Assembly: GCF_029892965.1 (NCBI RefSeq) | Contig: NZ_JARXWN010000022.1 | Location: 1-64,000, forward strand | From: Dysgonomonas sp. PF1-14 | GTDB taxonomy: Bacteria > Bacteroidota > Bacteroidia > Bacteroidales > Dysgonomonadaceae | Direction of reading: 5' to 3' | DNA: 64,000 bases | Part shown: in pieces, positions 35,463 to 42,878 of the stretch | Layout of the letters: every line of letters starts with the position of its first letter | How positions within the stretch are numbered: position 1 is the first letter of the stretch | Notes under the pieces: generated by a model | Databases searched by the model: none | Seen by the model: the letters and a program-made list of their open reading frames with translations, nothing else | Told to the model about the DNA's origin: nothing | Position numbers and translations under genes: made by a program

Positions 35463-36014
35463 TTAATCATTGATTCTGATATTTTTAAAAACATAGCCGT
35501 CTATAAACAGGTACATATCCTTGAAGAGATTTTCAGTATATCCGGTAAAATCGAAACAAGGATATGATTTCTCATTAATACCGAGTGATTCCCGGGCAAT
35601 ATGATACCCGAAATGGAGCGGACTCTTATATTTGCCTTCCATACAAAATTGAAAAGCCTTGAAAATGGATTCAGGTGTTCTGGTAGTTAAGTCTGGTTGC
35701 TGGTAATTAAACCACCGGGAAAATATCACCTGCTCTTGCGGACATAATTGCTGAGCTAGACGGATAATATTAAATATATCCGGAGAAATCCAGTGATGGC
35801 TGATATAGGCATCGGGGATATTCTCATAATCGAAATATAAACAAACTGGATACGGCTCATCCGTATGGAGGTATTCACATGCCGTTCTAAATTCTTGCAG
35901 GCTGTTATAATGGATAAGGTACAGCCAATCACCGCATATATTGTTTAGAGAGTTCTTATAATCCGTAATTATATATACTCTTGCATCAATTATATTTATT
36001 TCTTTCATATTCAA
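35463..36014 (-). CDS. Orphan protein, first gene of the PRTRC operon
   Basis: This 183-residue protein begins MNMKEINIIDARVYIITDYK and contains aromatic-rich stretches (DWLYLIHYNSLQEFRTACEY, HHWISPDIFNIIRLAQQL). I recognise no family. The start lies 12 nt from the edge of palindrome E5, which is therefore the likely control region for this gene and the PRTRC genes behind it. Confidence 0.6.
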   Translation of the reverse strand: MNMKEINIIDARVYIITDYKNSLNNICGDWLYLIHYNSLQEFRTACEYLHTDEPYPVCLYFDYENIPDAYISHHWISPDIFNIIRLAQQLCPQEQVIFSRWFNYQQPDLTTRTPESIFKAFQFCMEGKYKSPLHFGYHIARESLGINEKSYPCFDFTGYTENLFKDMYLFIDGYVFKNIRIND

Positions 36015-36025
36015 AAATTTATATT

Positions 36026-36205
36026 TAACAGACTCTTATTTTTTTAGGACGGACAAAGTGCGTGTGCAGGGATGTCAAGTTTTTACCGAAAAATACAAGC
36101 CCGGCGGTAGACGGGTTGGAGATTTTTCGGATAAAAATGAAGTGTAACTTGACATCCCGGAAAGAACACGCAGTACCTTTGCCGTCAAAAAATAAGAGTC
36201 TGTTA
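36026..36205 (-). repeat. Long quasi-palindrome E5 upstream of the PRTRC operon
   Basis: This is the longest of the set. The outer arms taacagactcttatttttt and aaaaaataagagtctgtta are almost perfect. Next come gggatgtcaagtt / aacttgacatccc (13 bp, perfect), and the inner arms ttttaccgaaaaat / atttttcggataaaa. The core AAATAC..GGAGATTT is at 36091-36125 with a cccg/cggg hairpin. The plus strand carries ACTTG, 22 nt, TACCTTTGC (36174-36182), pointing away from the operon. The mirrored left-arm site is GCACTTTGT. Confidence 0.85.
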
Positions 36206-36522
36206 GTTATAGATTTCGCCTTTCTTTCCTTAACCGGAATCATGGAATAAAGCAGTGCTAATATTTTATCGGGGTTCAGTTTTATTGACTGATTTAGCCT
36301 AAGTAAACCAAAACCAGAAAACGTGCCGAAAGAAAGAATACCGGGCAGTAAGCACAGACAGGTTATTTTACATAAATAAAGTGAAATTTATATGCAGAGG
36401 AAGAGCAAGCAACTTTTGTCCCCTAATAAAATACCAGGAGTAAAAAAACAGGCTTTGACTTGGAAAGAAGTATGTGTTGATTTTGATTTTAAGATCTCTT
36501 TTTTTTAATGCGTCAGAAGTGG
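36206..36522. other. Gap between palindromes E5 and E6
   Basis: I see no convincing gene. A plus-strand frame of 38 codons (36392-36508, MQRKSKQLLSPNKIPGVKKQ and onward) lies downstream of the E5 rightward promoter. It is the only candidate product of that promoter. There is no family resemblance. Confidence 0.4.
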
Positions 36523-36687
36523 CTTCGCATACTATGTCCCTTTGGCTTAAAATAAATTGTTCGGAATGACAAATTTTTCAATGAAAAATATTTGTATAAA
36601 TATTTTTCATTGAAACCCTTTATGGGCCTGAATTTGTCCAGTAACGAACAAAAAAATAACTTCGCCAAAGGGACATAGTATGCGAAG
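36523..36687. repeat. Palindrome E6, related architecture with a different core
   Basis: A perfect 24-bp inverted repeat (36523-36546 against 36664-36687, cttcgcatactatgtccctt..) encloses gttcg..tgacaaatt / aatttgtc..cgaac. At the centre is a perfect 18-bp hairpin tttcaatgaaaaatattt-gtat-aaatatttttcattgaaa. The right arm has TTTG, 20 nt, TAACTTCG on the plus strand, like E1-E5. It lacks the AAATAC..GGAGATTT core and is not adjacent to an operon start. Confidence 0.75.
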
Positions 36688-36711
36688 TTAGACTTTCGTT
36701 TTTTGTAACAA

Positions 36712-37263
36712 CTATTGTTTGATTTGTTTCTGCTTTACAATCTTATTTTTCTCAGCTGTAAAGTAAAAAATATCGGTTCGCTTTTGAACGGGATTTCCTT
36801 GGGGAAATACATATGAGTAGTGACAACGTACAGGTTGTAACAGAACTTTATCGGAGCTTTCTTTATCGTAGACAGAACTAAACTGTATACTACTAACAGA
36901 GTCAATCCGATGTTTCGTATCACGTATACGTTTAGTACTTATATCAATCATCGTACTTGATTTTATCCGGGATTTATTTTCCCGGTCCAAGTCTTTTTCC
37001 GATGATTTTAATAAATGATCTAAATTCTTAAGTAATAAAGCTTTATCCGACTCAAATATTTCTTTCAGAATTTCAAGACTGTCGCTTACTGTTATGGGTG
37101 CTAATTCCTCAATCTCAATTGCTTCGAATTGTATGTCCGTCCAGGTGCCATGCCTGTCTGTCTGGGCATAATCACTGATTAATGATTCGTATGGATTACC
37201 TTTGGTGCAACCGACTGCTAACAGAAAAAGAACGCCGTAAATAATAAAATATATTCTTTTCAT
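36712..37263 (-). CDS. Lipoprotein of unknown function
   Basis: This 183-residue protein starts MKRIYFIIYGVLFLLAVGC with a clear lipobox (LAVGC), so it is exported and lipid-anchored. The mature part is helical and charged (SDKALLLKNLDHLLKSSEKD), with a strand-rich end. It may be an entry-exclusion or envelope component of the element, but nothing specific supports that. It lies 74 nt downstream of the TetR gene. Confidence 0.7.
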   Translation of the reverse strand: MKRIYFIIYGVLFLLAVGCTKGNPYESLISDYAQTDRHGTWTDIQFEAIEIEELAPITVSDSLEILKEIFESDKALLLKNLDHLLKSSEKDLDRENKSRIKSSTMIDISTKRIRDTKHRIDSVSSIQFSSVYDKESSDKVLLQPVRCHYSYVFPQGNPVQKRTDIFYFTAEKNKIVKQKQIKQ

Positions 37264-37337
37264 GGCTAGTATTTTAAATTTAACAAGGCAAATATAAACA
37301 ATTATATATAATAATGTTTATATAGTGCAGAAAAAAA

Positions 37338-37949
37338 TCACTCATTAGGAGAAGGTATCAAAGATAGAAGAGTATCTTTTATTTGTTTTTTCAGATTTTC
37401 TATTTGGATATTATTATCCTTTGAATCAGCGATTTTCGATGCATCCTCTAAAAACAAGTAGAACAAACCACTTAAAAGCATATTAAATACGGATGAAAAA
37501 TCAAATCCGCAACTTTTATTTATTATTTTATTGATTTTATCGATGTAAGCCATAGAGTTTATACTCCAAGATGCACCTGCCCTTTTTGCTAAATAATGCC
37601 TTGAATGAATGTTCCAAAGAGCAATTTCTAAGATAAATCTATCTGAATTCAGCATATTTATAATTTCATCAAAAACTTCGCATATACTATTAAAGATATC
37701 GTCTTCTTTATATTTTTGATGAAAAATATCTGCAATCCAATAATCATATTTACGGATTAATAGGTCAAGCAATTTTTCAAGATTATCATACCTTTCATAA
37801 AATACTATGGGATCTATATTCAATTCTTTTTGTAGTTGATTCAATGTGATATTCTCAAAACCTTCACGTATAATTATTTCTTTCGACTTGTTTTCAATCT
37901 GTTCATATATGATGCAATCTGATCTCCCAGTCCCATTCTTTTTTGCCAT
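37338..37949 (-). CDS. TetR/AcrR-family regulator
   Basis: This 203-residue protein has an N-terminal helix-turn-helix of TetR type: KSKEIIIREGFENITLNQLQ, KELNIDPIVFYERYDNLEKL, residues 22-62. An all-helical ligand/dimer domain follows, including IADIFHQKYKEDDIFNSICE. Length and layout are standard. It probably controls itself and the lipoprotein downstream. The ligand is unknown. Confidence 0.8.
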   Translation of the reverse strand: MAKKNGTGRSDCIIYEQIENKSKEIIIREGFENITLNQLQKELNIDPIVFYERYDNLEKLLDLLIRKYDYWIADIFHQKYKEDDIFNSICEVFDEIINMLNSDRFILEIALWNIHSRHYLAKRAGASWSINSMAYIDKINKIINKSCGFDFSSVFNMLLSGLFYLFLEDASKIADSKDNNIQIENLKKQIKDTLLSLIPSPNE

Positions 37950-38039
37950 TTTCAGTACGTTTTAGTTTTGGATTGTATGAATAAAATACAGAAGTTATTT
38001 TTGATTAAACAGTGTAAGTTCCACTTCATTTCAGAAAAC

Positions 38040-38115
38040 AAAAAAAGCGTGGAACAAATATCCCCATTCTCAAGGCTCTGGAAACAGCCTATGCAATCGG
38101 AAATACTGTCCACGC
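38040..38115 (-). terminator. Long terminator hairpin after the coupling protein gene
   Basis: On the minus strand GCGTGGA at 38109-38115 pairs with TCCACGC at 38047-38053, enclosing an internal GGCT..GAGCC hairpin. A run of seven T follows. It lies 260 nt past the coupling protein stop. Confidence 0.6.
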
Positions 38116-38377
38116 CCTATAACAGGCGCACACTCGTATTTCTCTTGCGATAGCATTAATAATTTTCCAGATTATGAGAATGCAAAAGAAATCGTGTAAC
38201 CTTTACTTTATTACTGGCACAAATATAGCAATTTTATTGTGATTTTATTGTGCCGGAAGTTGTAGAATTCTTTTGTTAAATAGGTCATATATTCGAAATT
38301 TCCTCAAGCAACGGGTATTGTCAGAAGAATTCTATTCATTATTTTAGTGTTGGATACACTAACGAAACCAGATAATT

Positions 38378-40414
38378 TTATTCTTTATCATCATTATCTT
38401 CGTCATTATCTTCTTCCTGTAATAAATGCCTTAAATCAGGGTCTTTACGAATACGGTCTTTTTCGTCAATGACAATCTGCTTTACTTCTTGTTTTATACG
38501 GTCATAATTGATCTGTATCTGTTCTTGCATCTTGTCAATGCCTTCGGCATCCTGAAAATTCATTATTTTCGGTATCGGCTGATAAGCCTTTGTTTCAGCG
38601 GCGACTCGTGCATTGTCAACCACAATCTCGGCATGAAAGATTTTCTGTTCAATCCGTTCGTCAAAATTATCGGAAACAGCCCCCACAAACATACCTTGTG
38701 TCAAGTTGGATATTTTACTGGCAGGAATAAGGCTATCCAACTGCGTACTGATAGAGGTAGATTTGTCCTGTCTGCTGATGGTCATGGATTGCCGCTTCTG
38801 TAATACTTTCCCAAATCGTTCAGATAAGGTTTTGGCAGATTCTCCAACAACCTGACCGGAAAATATGTTTCCAACCGTATTCTGCACTACTTTTGATTCT
38901 TTGTCTCCATAGTCACGGTTCAACTGACTATAATCTTGAAAACCAAGACAAACGGCAACCTTATTACTTCGAGCTGTTGCAATCAGGTTATCTAAGCCAC
39001 GAAAGTAGATTGTAGGTAACTCATCTATGATAACGGAGGATTTAAGTTGCCCTTTTTTATTGATTAGCTTCACGATGCGGGAGTTATATAAACCCAATGC
39101 GGCTGAATAAATATTCTGTCTGTCGGGGTTATTACCAACACATAGTATTTTAGGTTCTTTAGGATTATTGATATCTAATGTAAAATCATTGCCTGTCATA
39201 ACCCAATAGAGCTGAGGGCTTATCATCCTGGATAAAGGAATTTTAGCTGATGCAATCTGGCCCTGTAACTGGTCTTGGGCATTTCCTTCCCATGCGTCCA
39301 TAAAAGGAGACAGATAGTTTTCCAATTGAGAATACGAAGTTAGTATCGGAAAAATATCCTTGTAAGGTTTGTTCAAAAATTCTATCGCATGGGGAAAAGT
39401 ACAATATTTTCCGTCCTGATAGATTTTCAGATACCAGATAATGGAGGCTAATAGAATTATAGGCGATTCTACAAAGAAGTCTCCTTGCTTCTGAATCCAG
39501 CTCTTATTCAGGTTCAACATAATTGTATAGGCACTTTCATATGCATCCGAGATATCACTCATAAACTCCGGTGCAATGGGGTTGCAGCGATGGCTCTTGG
39601 CCGGATTATCAAAATTAATCACATAGAATTTTGGAGGGACATTATATTTATCCATATTCTTCAATAACTCATTATAAGCGATAGTTGATAGATCATCGAA
39701 TTTATAGTCATAGATATACATTGAAAAGCCTTTACTTAATTGTTGTTTTATATAATTATTGACAATTGCATATGATTTCCCACTACCGGGTGTCCCCAAT
39801 ACAATAGTCGCACGAAAAGGATTAACAACGTTAATCCAGCCTTCATTCCATCTTTTTTTATAGTAAAAACGGGTAGGCAGGTTTACTGAATATTCGTTTT
39901 CTATCAAACGGGTTTCTTGCATAAAAGATTCATTTTCTAAGTTGAAGACATCTTCCATCAAATTGTTTTTCAATAAGCGGCTCATCCAAAGACCTGCCAT
40001 TAACAACAGAATGTACCCGATAGTCATTGTCAGAATGTAAATAGCTGTATTTGCAACATAAGGTAGTGGCAAGGATAGTATCCACCAGTTCAGAAAAAAG
40101 AAGACAAATCCGAAAAATAGAAATACATAAATTTTAGTCCATGTGATTTTTTCTTCTTTTACTCCTTTCGTGCCTAAGCAAGATAATCCCAAAAAAACAA
40201 CAGCAAACAACTTTGTCCACAGAATATTAGAAAATAATCCTGCTGTTCTCTGAAAATTCAGTAGAATTCTATCAACTACACCGATATTGATACCTTGTTC
40301 TAATATTGCTTGGTAACAGAACCAATAAATATGAATTACTACAAATAAAATACTAATGCCCCGCATGAATTCCATCACTTTGGCTAATCCTCTTAAATCA
40401 TCTTCGTTTTGCAT
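38378..40414 (-). CDS. VirD4/TraG-type conjugative coupling protein (MobC-like)
   Basis: This 678-residue protein has four N-terminal hydrophobic segments (residues 14-140) and then an ATPase domain. Walker A is VLGTPGSGKSYAIVNNYIKQ at about residues 206-225, Walker B is SVIIDELPTI near residue 457, and the sensor region is TARSNKVAVCLGFQDYSQLN. An acidic tail (EEDNDEDNDDKE) may bind the relaxosome. Such proteins deliver relaxase-bound DNA to a type IV secretion channel. It is the strongest sign that this region moves by conjugation or mobilisation. No relaxase or T4SS genes appear nearby. Phased TGTC repeats precede it. Confidence 0.92.
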   Translation of the reverse strand: MQNEDDLRGLAKVMEFMRGISILFVVIHIYWFCYQAILEQGINIGVVDRILLNFQRTAGLFSNILWTKLFAVVFLGLSCLGTKGVKEEKITWTKIYVFLFFGFVFFFLNWWILSLPLPYVANTAIYILTMTIGYILLLMAGLWMSRLLKNNLMEDVFNLENESFMQETRLIENEYSVNLPTRFYYKKRWNEGWINVVNPFRATIVLGTPGSGKSYAIVNNYIKQQLSKGFSMYIYDYKFDDLSTIAYNELLKNMDKYNVPPKFYVINFDNPAKSHRCNPIAPEFMSDISDAYESAYTIMLNLNKSWIQKQGDFFVESPIILLASIIWYLKIYQDGKYCTFPHAIEFLNKPYKDIFPILTSYSQLENYLSPFMDAWEGNAQDQLQGQIASAKIPLSRMISPQLYWVMTGNDFTLDINNPKEPKILCVGNNPDRQNIYSAALGLYNSRIVKLINKKGQLKSSVIIDELPTIYFRGLDNLIATARSNKVAVCLGFQDYSQLNRDYGDKESKVVQNTVGNIFSGQVVGESAKTLSERFGKVLQKRQSMTISRQDKSTSISTQLDSLIPASKISNLTQGMFVGAVSDNFDERIEQKIFHAEIVVDNARVAAETKAYQPIPKIMNFQDAEGIDKMQEQIQINYDRIKQEVKQIVIDEKDRIRKDPDLRHLLQEEDNDEDNDDKE

Positions 40415-40444
40415 CTTGATTATAATTAATTAGAGTTTATATTT

Positions 40445-40540
40445 TCATGCAATAAAAAAAGTTGAATTGAATATGGTAGAAAAAAAATGACGATATATGT
40501 CTTAATATGTCATCATTTGTCTATTCATCTTATCTTGTCT
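40445..40540. promoter_or_regulatory. Phased TGTC repeats upstream of the coupling protein gene
   Basis: TGTC at 40498, 40508 and 40518 is spaced exactly 10 bp (gatataTGTC, ttaataTGTC, atcattTGTC), with another at 40536. About 70 bases of this region (40447-40513) reappear with changes at 58167-58228. The same phasing occurs at 31.13 kb, suggesting a shared regulator. Confidence 0.55.
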
Positions 40541-40549
40541 TTTCCTGAA

Positions 40550-40745
40550 AATCTGATAATTTGGGCTTACGTTTTTGATTCAGAAAATTCATTTTACCTC
40601 CAATGTGTTGTAACATTTCTAATATGTTTCGTAATTTCGAGTGAAGTTGTTCATATATTTAATTGATTGCAAGTCTTTTAAATATAATCATTTAACTGAG
40701 AATGAACAACTTCTTTTTATTTATATATTAATGCACCACGGGTTA
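40550..40745 (-). mobile_element. IS982-family remnant C (left end and N-terminus)
   Basis: The complement of 40745 downward reads taacccgtggtgcatt, the intact IS982-type terminal repeat, followed by the same leader seen in copies A and B and MNNFTRNYE. A break in the frame follows (gaaacatatt), then MNFLNQKRKPKLSDF. Everything beyond about residue 40 is gone. With copy B it brackets the 4.3-40.5 kb array. Confidence 0.8.
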
Positions 40746-40808
40746 GCTATTATAAATCAGGCTTATTGATGTTTTTTTTCTGAAAATGGTATTTTGAGGA
40801 TAAAAATA

Positions 40809-40843
40809 ATCTCCCCCTGCCGGTTTATCCGGCAGGGGGAGAT
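40809..40843 (-). terminator. Strong intrinsic terminator of the toxin locus
   Basis: A perfect 15-bp stem (40809-40823 with 40829-40843) and 5-nt loop is followed on the minus strand by ATTATTTTTATC. It ends the toxin-immunity array that begins at 57.5 kb or within it. Confidence 0.85.
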
Positions 40844-41030
40844 ATAAGATGTGCCTGTGTTGAACAATCAATTTTAATATGAACTTAATACTTTGTATAA
40901 ATTAGGATATAAAAGATTTAAAGAGGGAATTCTATGCCAATTTTCATTTTTTGTGTAATTTAAACCTGCATTGAGAATACTTATCAAACAGTTTTTCTCC
41001 TCTATGATTAAGTTAAGTTAGACCTATTAA

Positions 41031-41327
41031 TTATATCAACATATTTATTTTCCGAATTTTGTCTATAATTTCAAGTAACACAGCACAATGCTCATATGTT
41101 GCACCATCAGATACTTCTATTTTAGATAATTTCAAAATAGAATTTTCATTACTTGTAAGAGATTCATTTACTAAACAACAATAACTGCTTCCATCTAAAC
41201 TTATATGTTCAAATAAATAATAATTAAGTTTTACATATTTTAATTTTTTAGAACAGTTGTCATTATTACAAGCAAAAAGAATCAATATGATTATAACTAA
41301 AAAAGCAGAAAATGTAATTTTATTCAT
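41031..41327 (-). CDS. Small lipoprotein, probable immunity protein
   Basis: This 98-residue protein starts MNKITFSAFLVIIILILFAC, a signal peptide with lipobox (LFAC). The mature part contains several cysteines. Its ATG overlaps the stop of the displaced toxin tip (41320-41601). This toxin-then-immunity order and overlap, together with envelope targeting, suit protection against a toxin acting in the periplasm. No immunity family is recognised. Confidence 0.6.
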   Translation of the reverse strand: MNKITFSAFLVIIILILFACNNDNCSKKLKYVKLNYYLFEHISLDGSSYCCLVNESLTSNENSILKLSKIEVSDGATYEHCAVLLEIIDKIRKINMLI

Positions 41328-41601
41328 TGCCTTCTGTTTTTTGTTTCTGTTTTTCAGGAATATTATTTTCTCCTGTAACTTGAACTACTCCATATTGATC
41401 TCTTTTGCCTGGTATGTATTTTTGAAGCCCCTCCATTTTAGGAACTCTTACTTTTGAAGTGCTTTTTATTATTTTAGATAAAACACTCCATTCACCAGAT
41501 CTATCTTCTTCTCCTGTATTAATTGTAACACATCCATAACTAGTCTCACCTAAGTGTAAACGATATCCATTTCTAGTTTCACCACCTAAATTTTCTAATA
41601 T
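41320..41601 (-). pseudogene. Displaced RHS C-terminal tip, L,D-transpeptidase-like (DUF2778-type)
   Basis: An open stretch without a start codon reads ILENLGGETRNGYRLHLGET, then SYGCVTINTGEEDRSGEWSV, and ends KTEGNE. The HLGETSYGCVTI sequence fits the catalytic H..S.GC motif of DUF2778/Tlde1-type L,D-transpeptidase toxins, which attack peptidoglycan precursors. The RHS core and the start of the domain are missing. It is in the same frame as the gene ending at 41602, separated by a single TAA. It may be a silent toxin module awaiting recombination, or a degraded one. Confidence 0.65.
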
Positions 41602-42297
41602 TTATTCTTTGACTATATAAAATTCTTTATTGGGAAAAACACCTTTTAGCTCGTCTATTTCTTCTATTTGGGGTAGTAATAAAAAGTCATTATTGAATTT
41701 ATCTTCAGTATATAATAACAACGAATATTGAACTGTGACAGCATCGTTATAATTCTTTTCAATAATAATAGGCAGACATTTCGATATTTTTAAATAGTTA
41801 TACCATTGATCATAATTATAGTCTTGGTATATTTCGGGATCAATTTGGAAATAGTGATTATCAAAATAGTACTTAAATAATCCATTTTCCCATTTAATTT
41901 GTACTGCTTTACACTTAAATTGACCAAATACATAAATAGAATCTAACAATTCAATTGTTGGCTTAAACCCATAAAGTTCTTCGAGGTCAATAGTAACATC
42001 TAAAGCTGTTATTATGTTAGAATGATTTTCTAATGAATATTTTTTTTTCTTTTCATTTAAAAAAATATCCATAAAATTGCTATTGTTACTACATATTGAA
42101 ACGTAATCTCCTTGTGCAGAACAAAAATATGTAATTGTATCTTTATTTAGTGAAAATTCGTTGTTCAAAGTAAGGTGCGATGAATCATTTAATATCGTAA
42201 CATCTATTTTATAGCTTAATGTTCCTTCAAATGATTGTGCAAAAATATTAAATAAGGGTAAAAATAAAGCAATAATTAAATAATTAATTTTCATCAT
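41602..42297 (-). CDS. Exported protein, putative immunity or accessory protein
   Basis: From the start at 42297 (or 42294) the product begins MMKINYLIIALFLPLFNIFA with a cleavable signal peptide ending FAQ. The mature part is strand-rich (EGTLSYKIDVTILNDSSHLT, YYFDNHYFQIDPEIYQDYNY). It has the look of GLPGLI-like periplasmic proteins, but I cannot confirm this. It overlaps the end of the preceding membrane-protein gene. It probably belongs to the immunity set of the displaced RHS module at 42.9-43.9 kb. Confidence 0.6.
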   Translation of the reverse strand: MMKINYLIIALFLPLFNIFAQSFEGTLSYKIDVTILNDSSHLTLNNEFSLNKDTITYFCSAQGDYVSICSNNSNFMDIFLNEKKKKYSLENHSNIITALDVTIDLEELYGFKPTIELLDSIYVFGQFKCKAVQIKWENGLFKYYFDNHYFQIDPEIYQDYNYDQWYNYLKISKCLPIIIEKNYNDAVTVQYSLLLYTEDKFNNDFLLLPQIEEIDELKGVFPNKEFYIVKE

Positions 42298-42868
42298 ATC
42301 GTATTTTTTTTTCTTCGATGACAAAAGAGCCAAGAACTCCTTTTCTATACCTCATATTTAAGGAATAATTGTCTAACATTGGATATTGTTCATTAGATAT
42401 CTGAGATAAGTCTATTTTTATATATGTCTTTTCATCGTTAAAATTTATACATAGTTTATCTGATGTTCTTCTCGTTTTTTTCTGAATTGATAAAATTGAA
42501 AAATTATTCTCCATCACTTGATTTTGTTTTGAATATAAAGAATTTAAATAATTAAATGATAAATAGCAGCAACCCGTAACAATAAAATAAAAGACAAAAC
42601 AATTCTTCAGAGTAATCGAAATACTATAAAAATTCACGCCGTTTTTAAAAAAAATAAAACTTTTTAAAACACCTATCAATACACTTAGTAATAAGAATAA
42701 CATTTTGATTATTATTGGAAAATGTATCGTATTTGACATAAAATATTTATTGTCAACAAACAACAATATAGCACCTCCAATTAATAAATATATATTTGAT
42801 GTTTTATTTAATTCTTTAAAAAATGCTTTTTTAATTTCGATCATAGAATTGTCTTGTCTTTTAAACAT
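42284..42868 (-). CDS. Membrane protein, putative immunity protein
   Basis: This 194-residue protein has three hydrophobic segments: residues 24-38 (IYLLIGGAILLFVD), 49-65 (FPIIIKMLFLLLSVLIGVLK) and 83-100 (CFVFYFIVTGCCYLSFNYL). The polar C-terminus is strand-rich. It lies 10 nt after the displaced RHS module, the standard immunity position, and overlaps the next gene. A membrane immunity protein would fit a pore-forming or envelope-active toxin. Confidence 0.6.
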   Translation of the reverse strand: MFKRQDNSMIEIKKAFFKELNKTSNIYLLIGGAILLFVDNKYFMSNTIHFPIIIKMLFLLLSVLIGVLKSFIFFKNGVNFYSISITLKNCFVFYFIVTGCCYLSFNYLNSLYSKQNQVMENNFSILSIQKKTRRTSDKLCINFNDEKTYIKIDLSQISNEQYPMLDNYSLNMRYRKGVLGSFVIEEKKIRYDEN

Positions 42869-42878
42869 TACATAATCG

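Noticed and set aside
36025..36243. 72-codon minus-strand ORF and its plus-strand mirror across E5
   Set aside because: Both are by-products of the self-complementary sequence.
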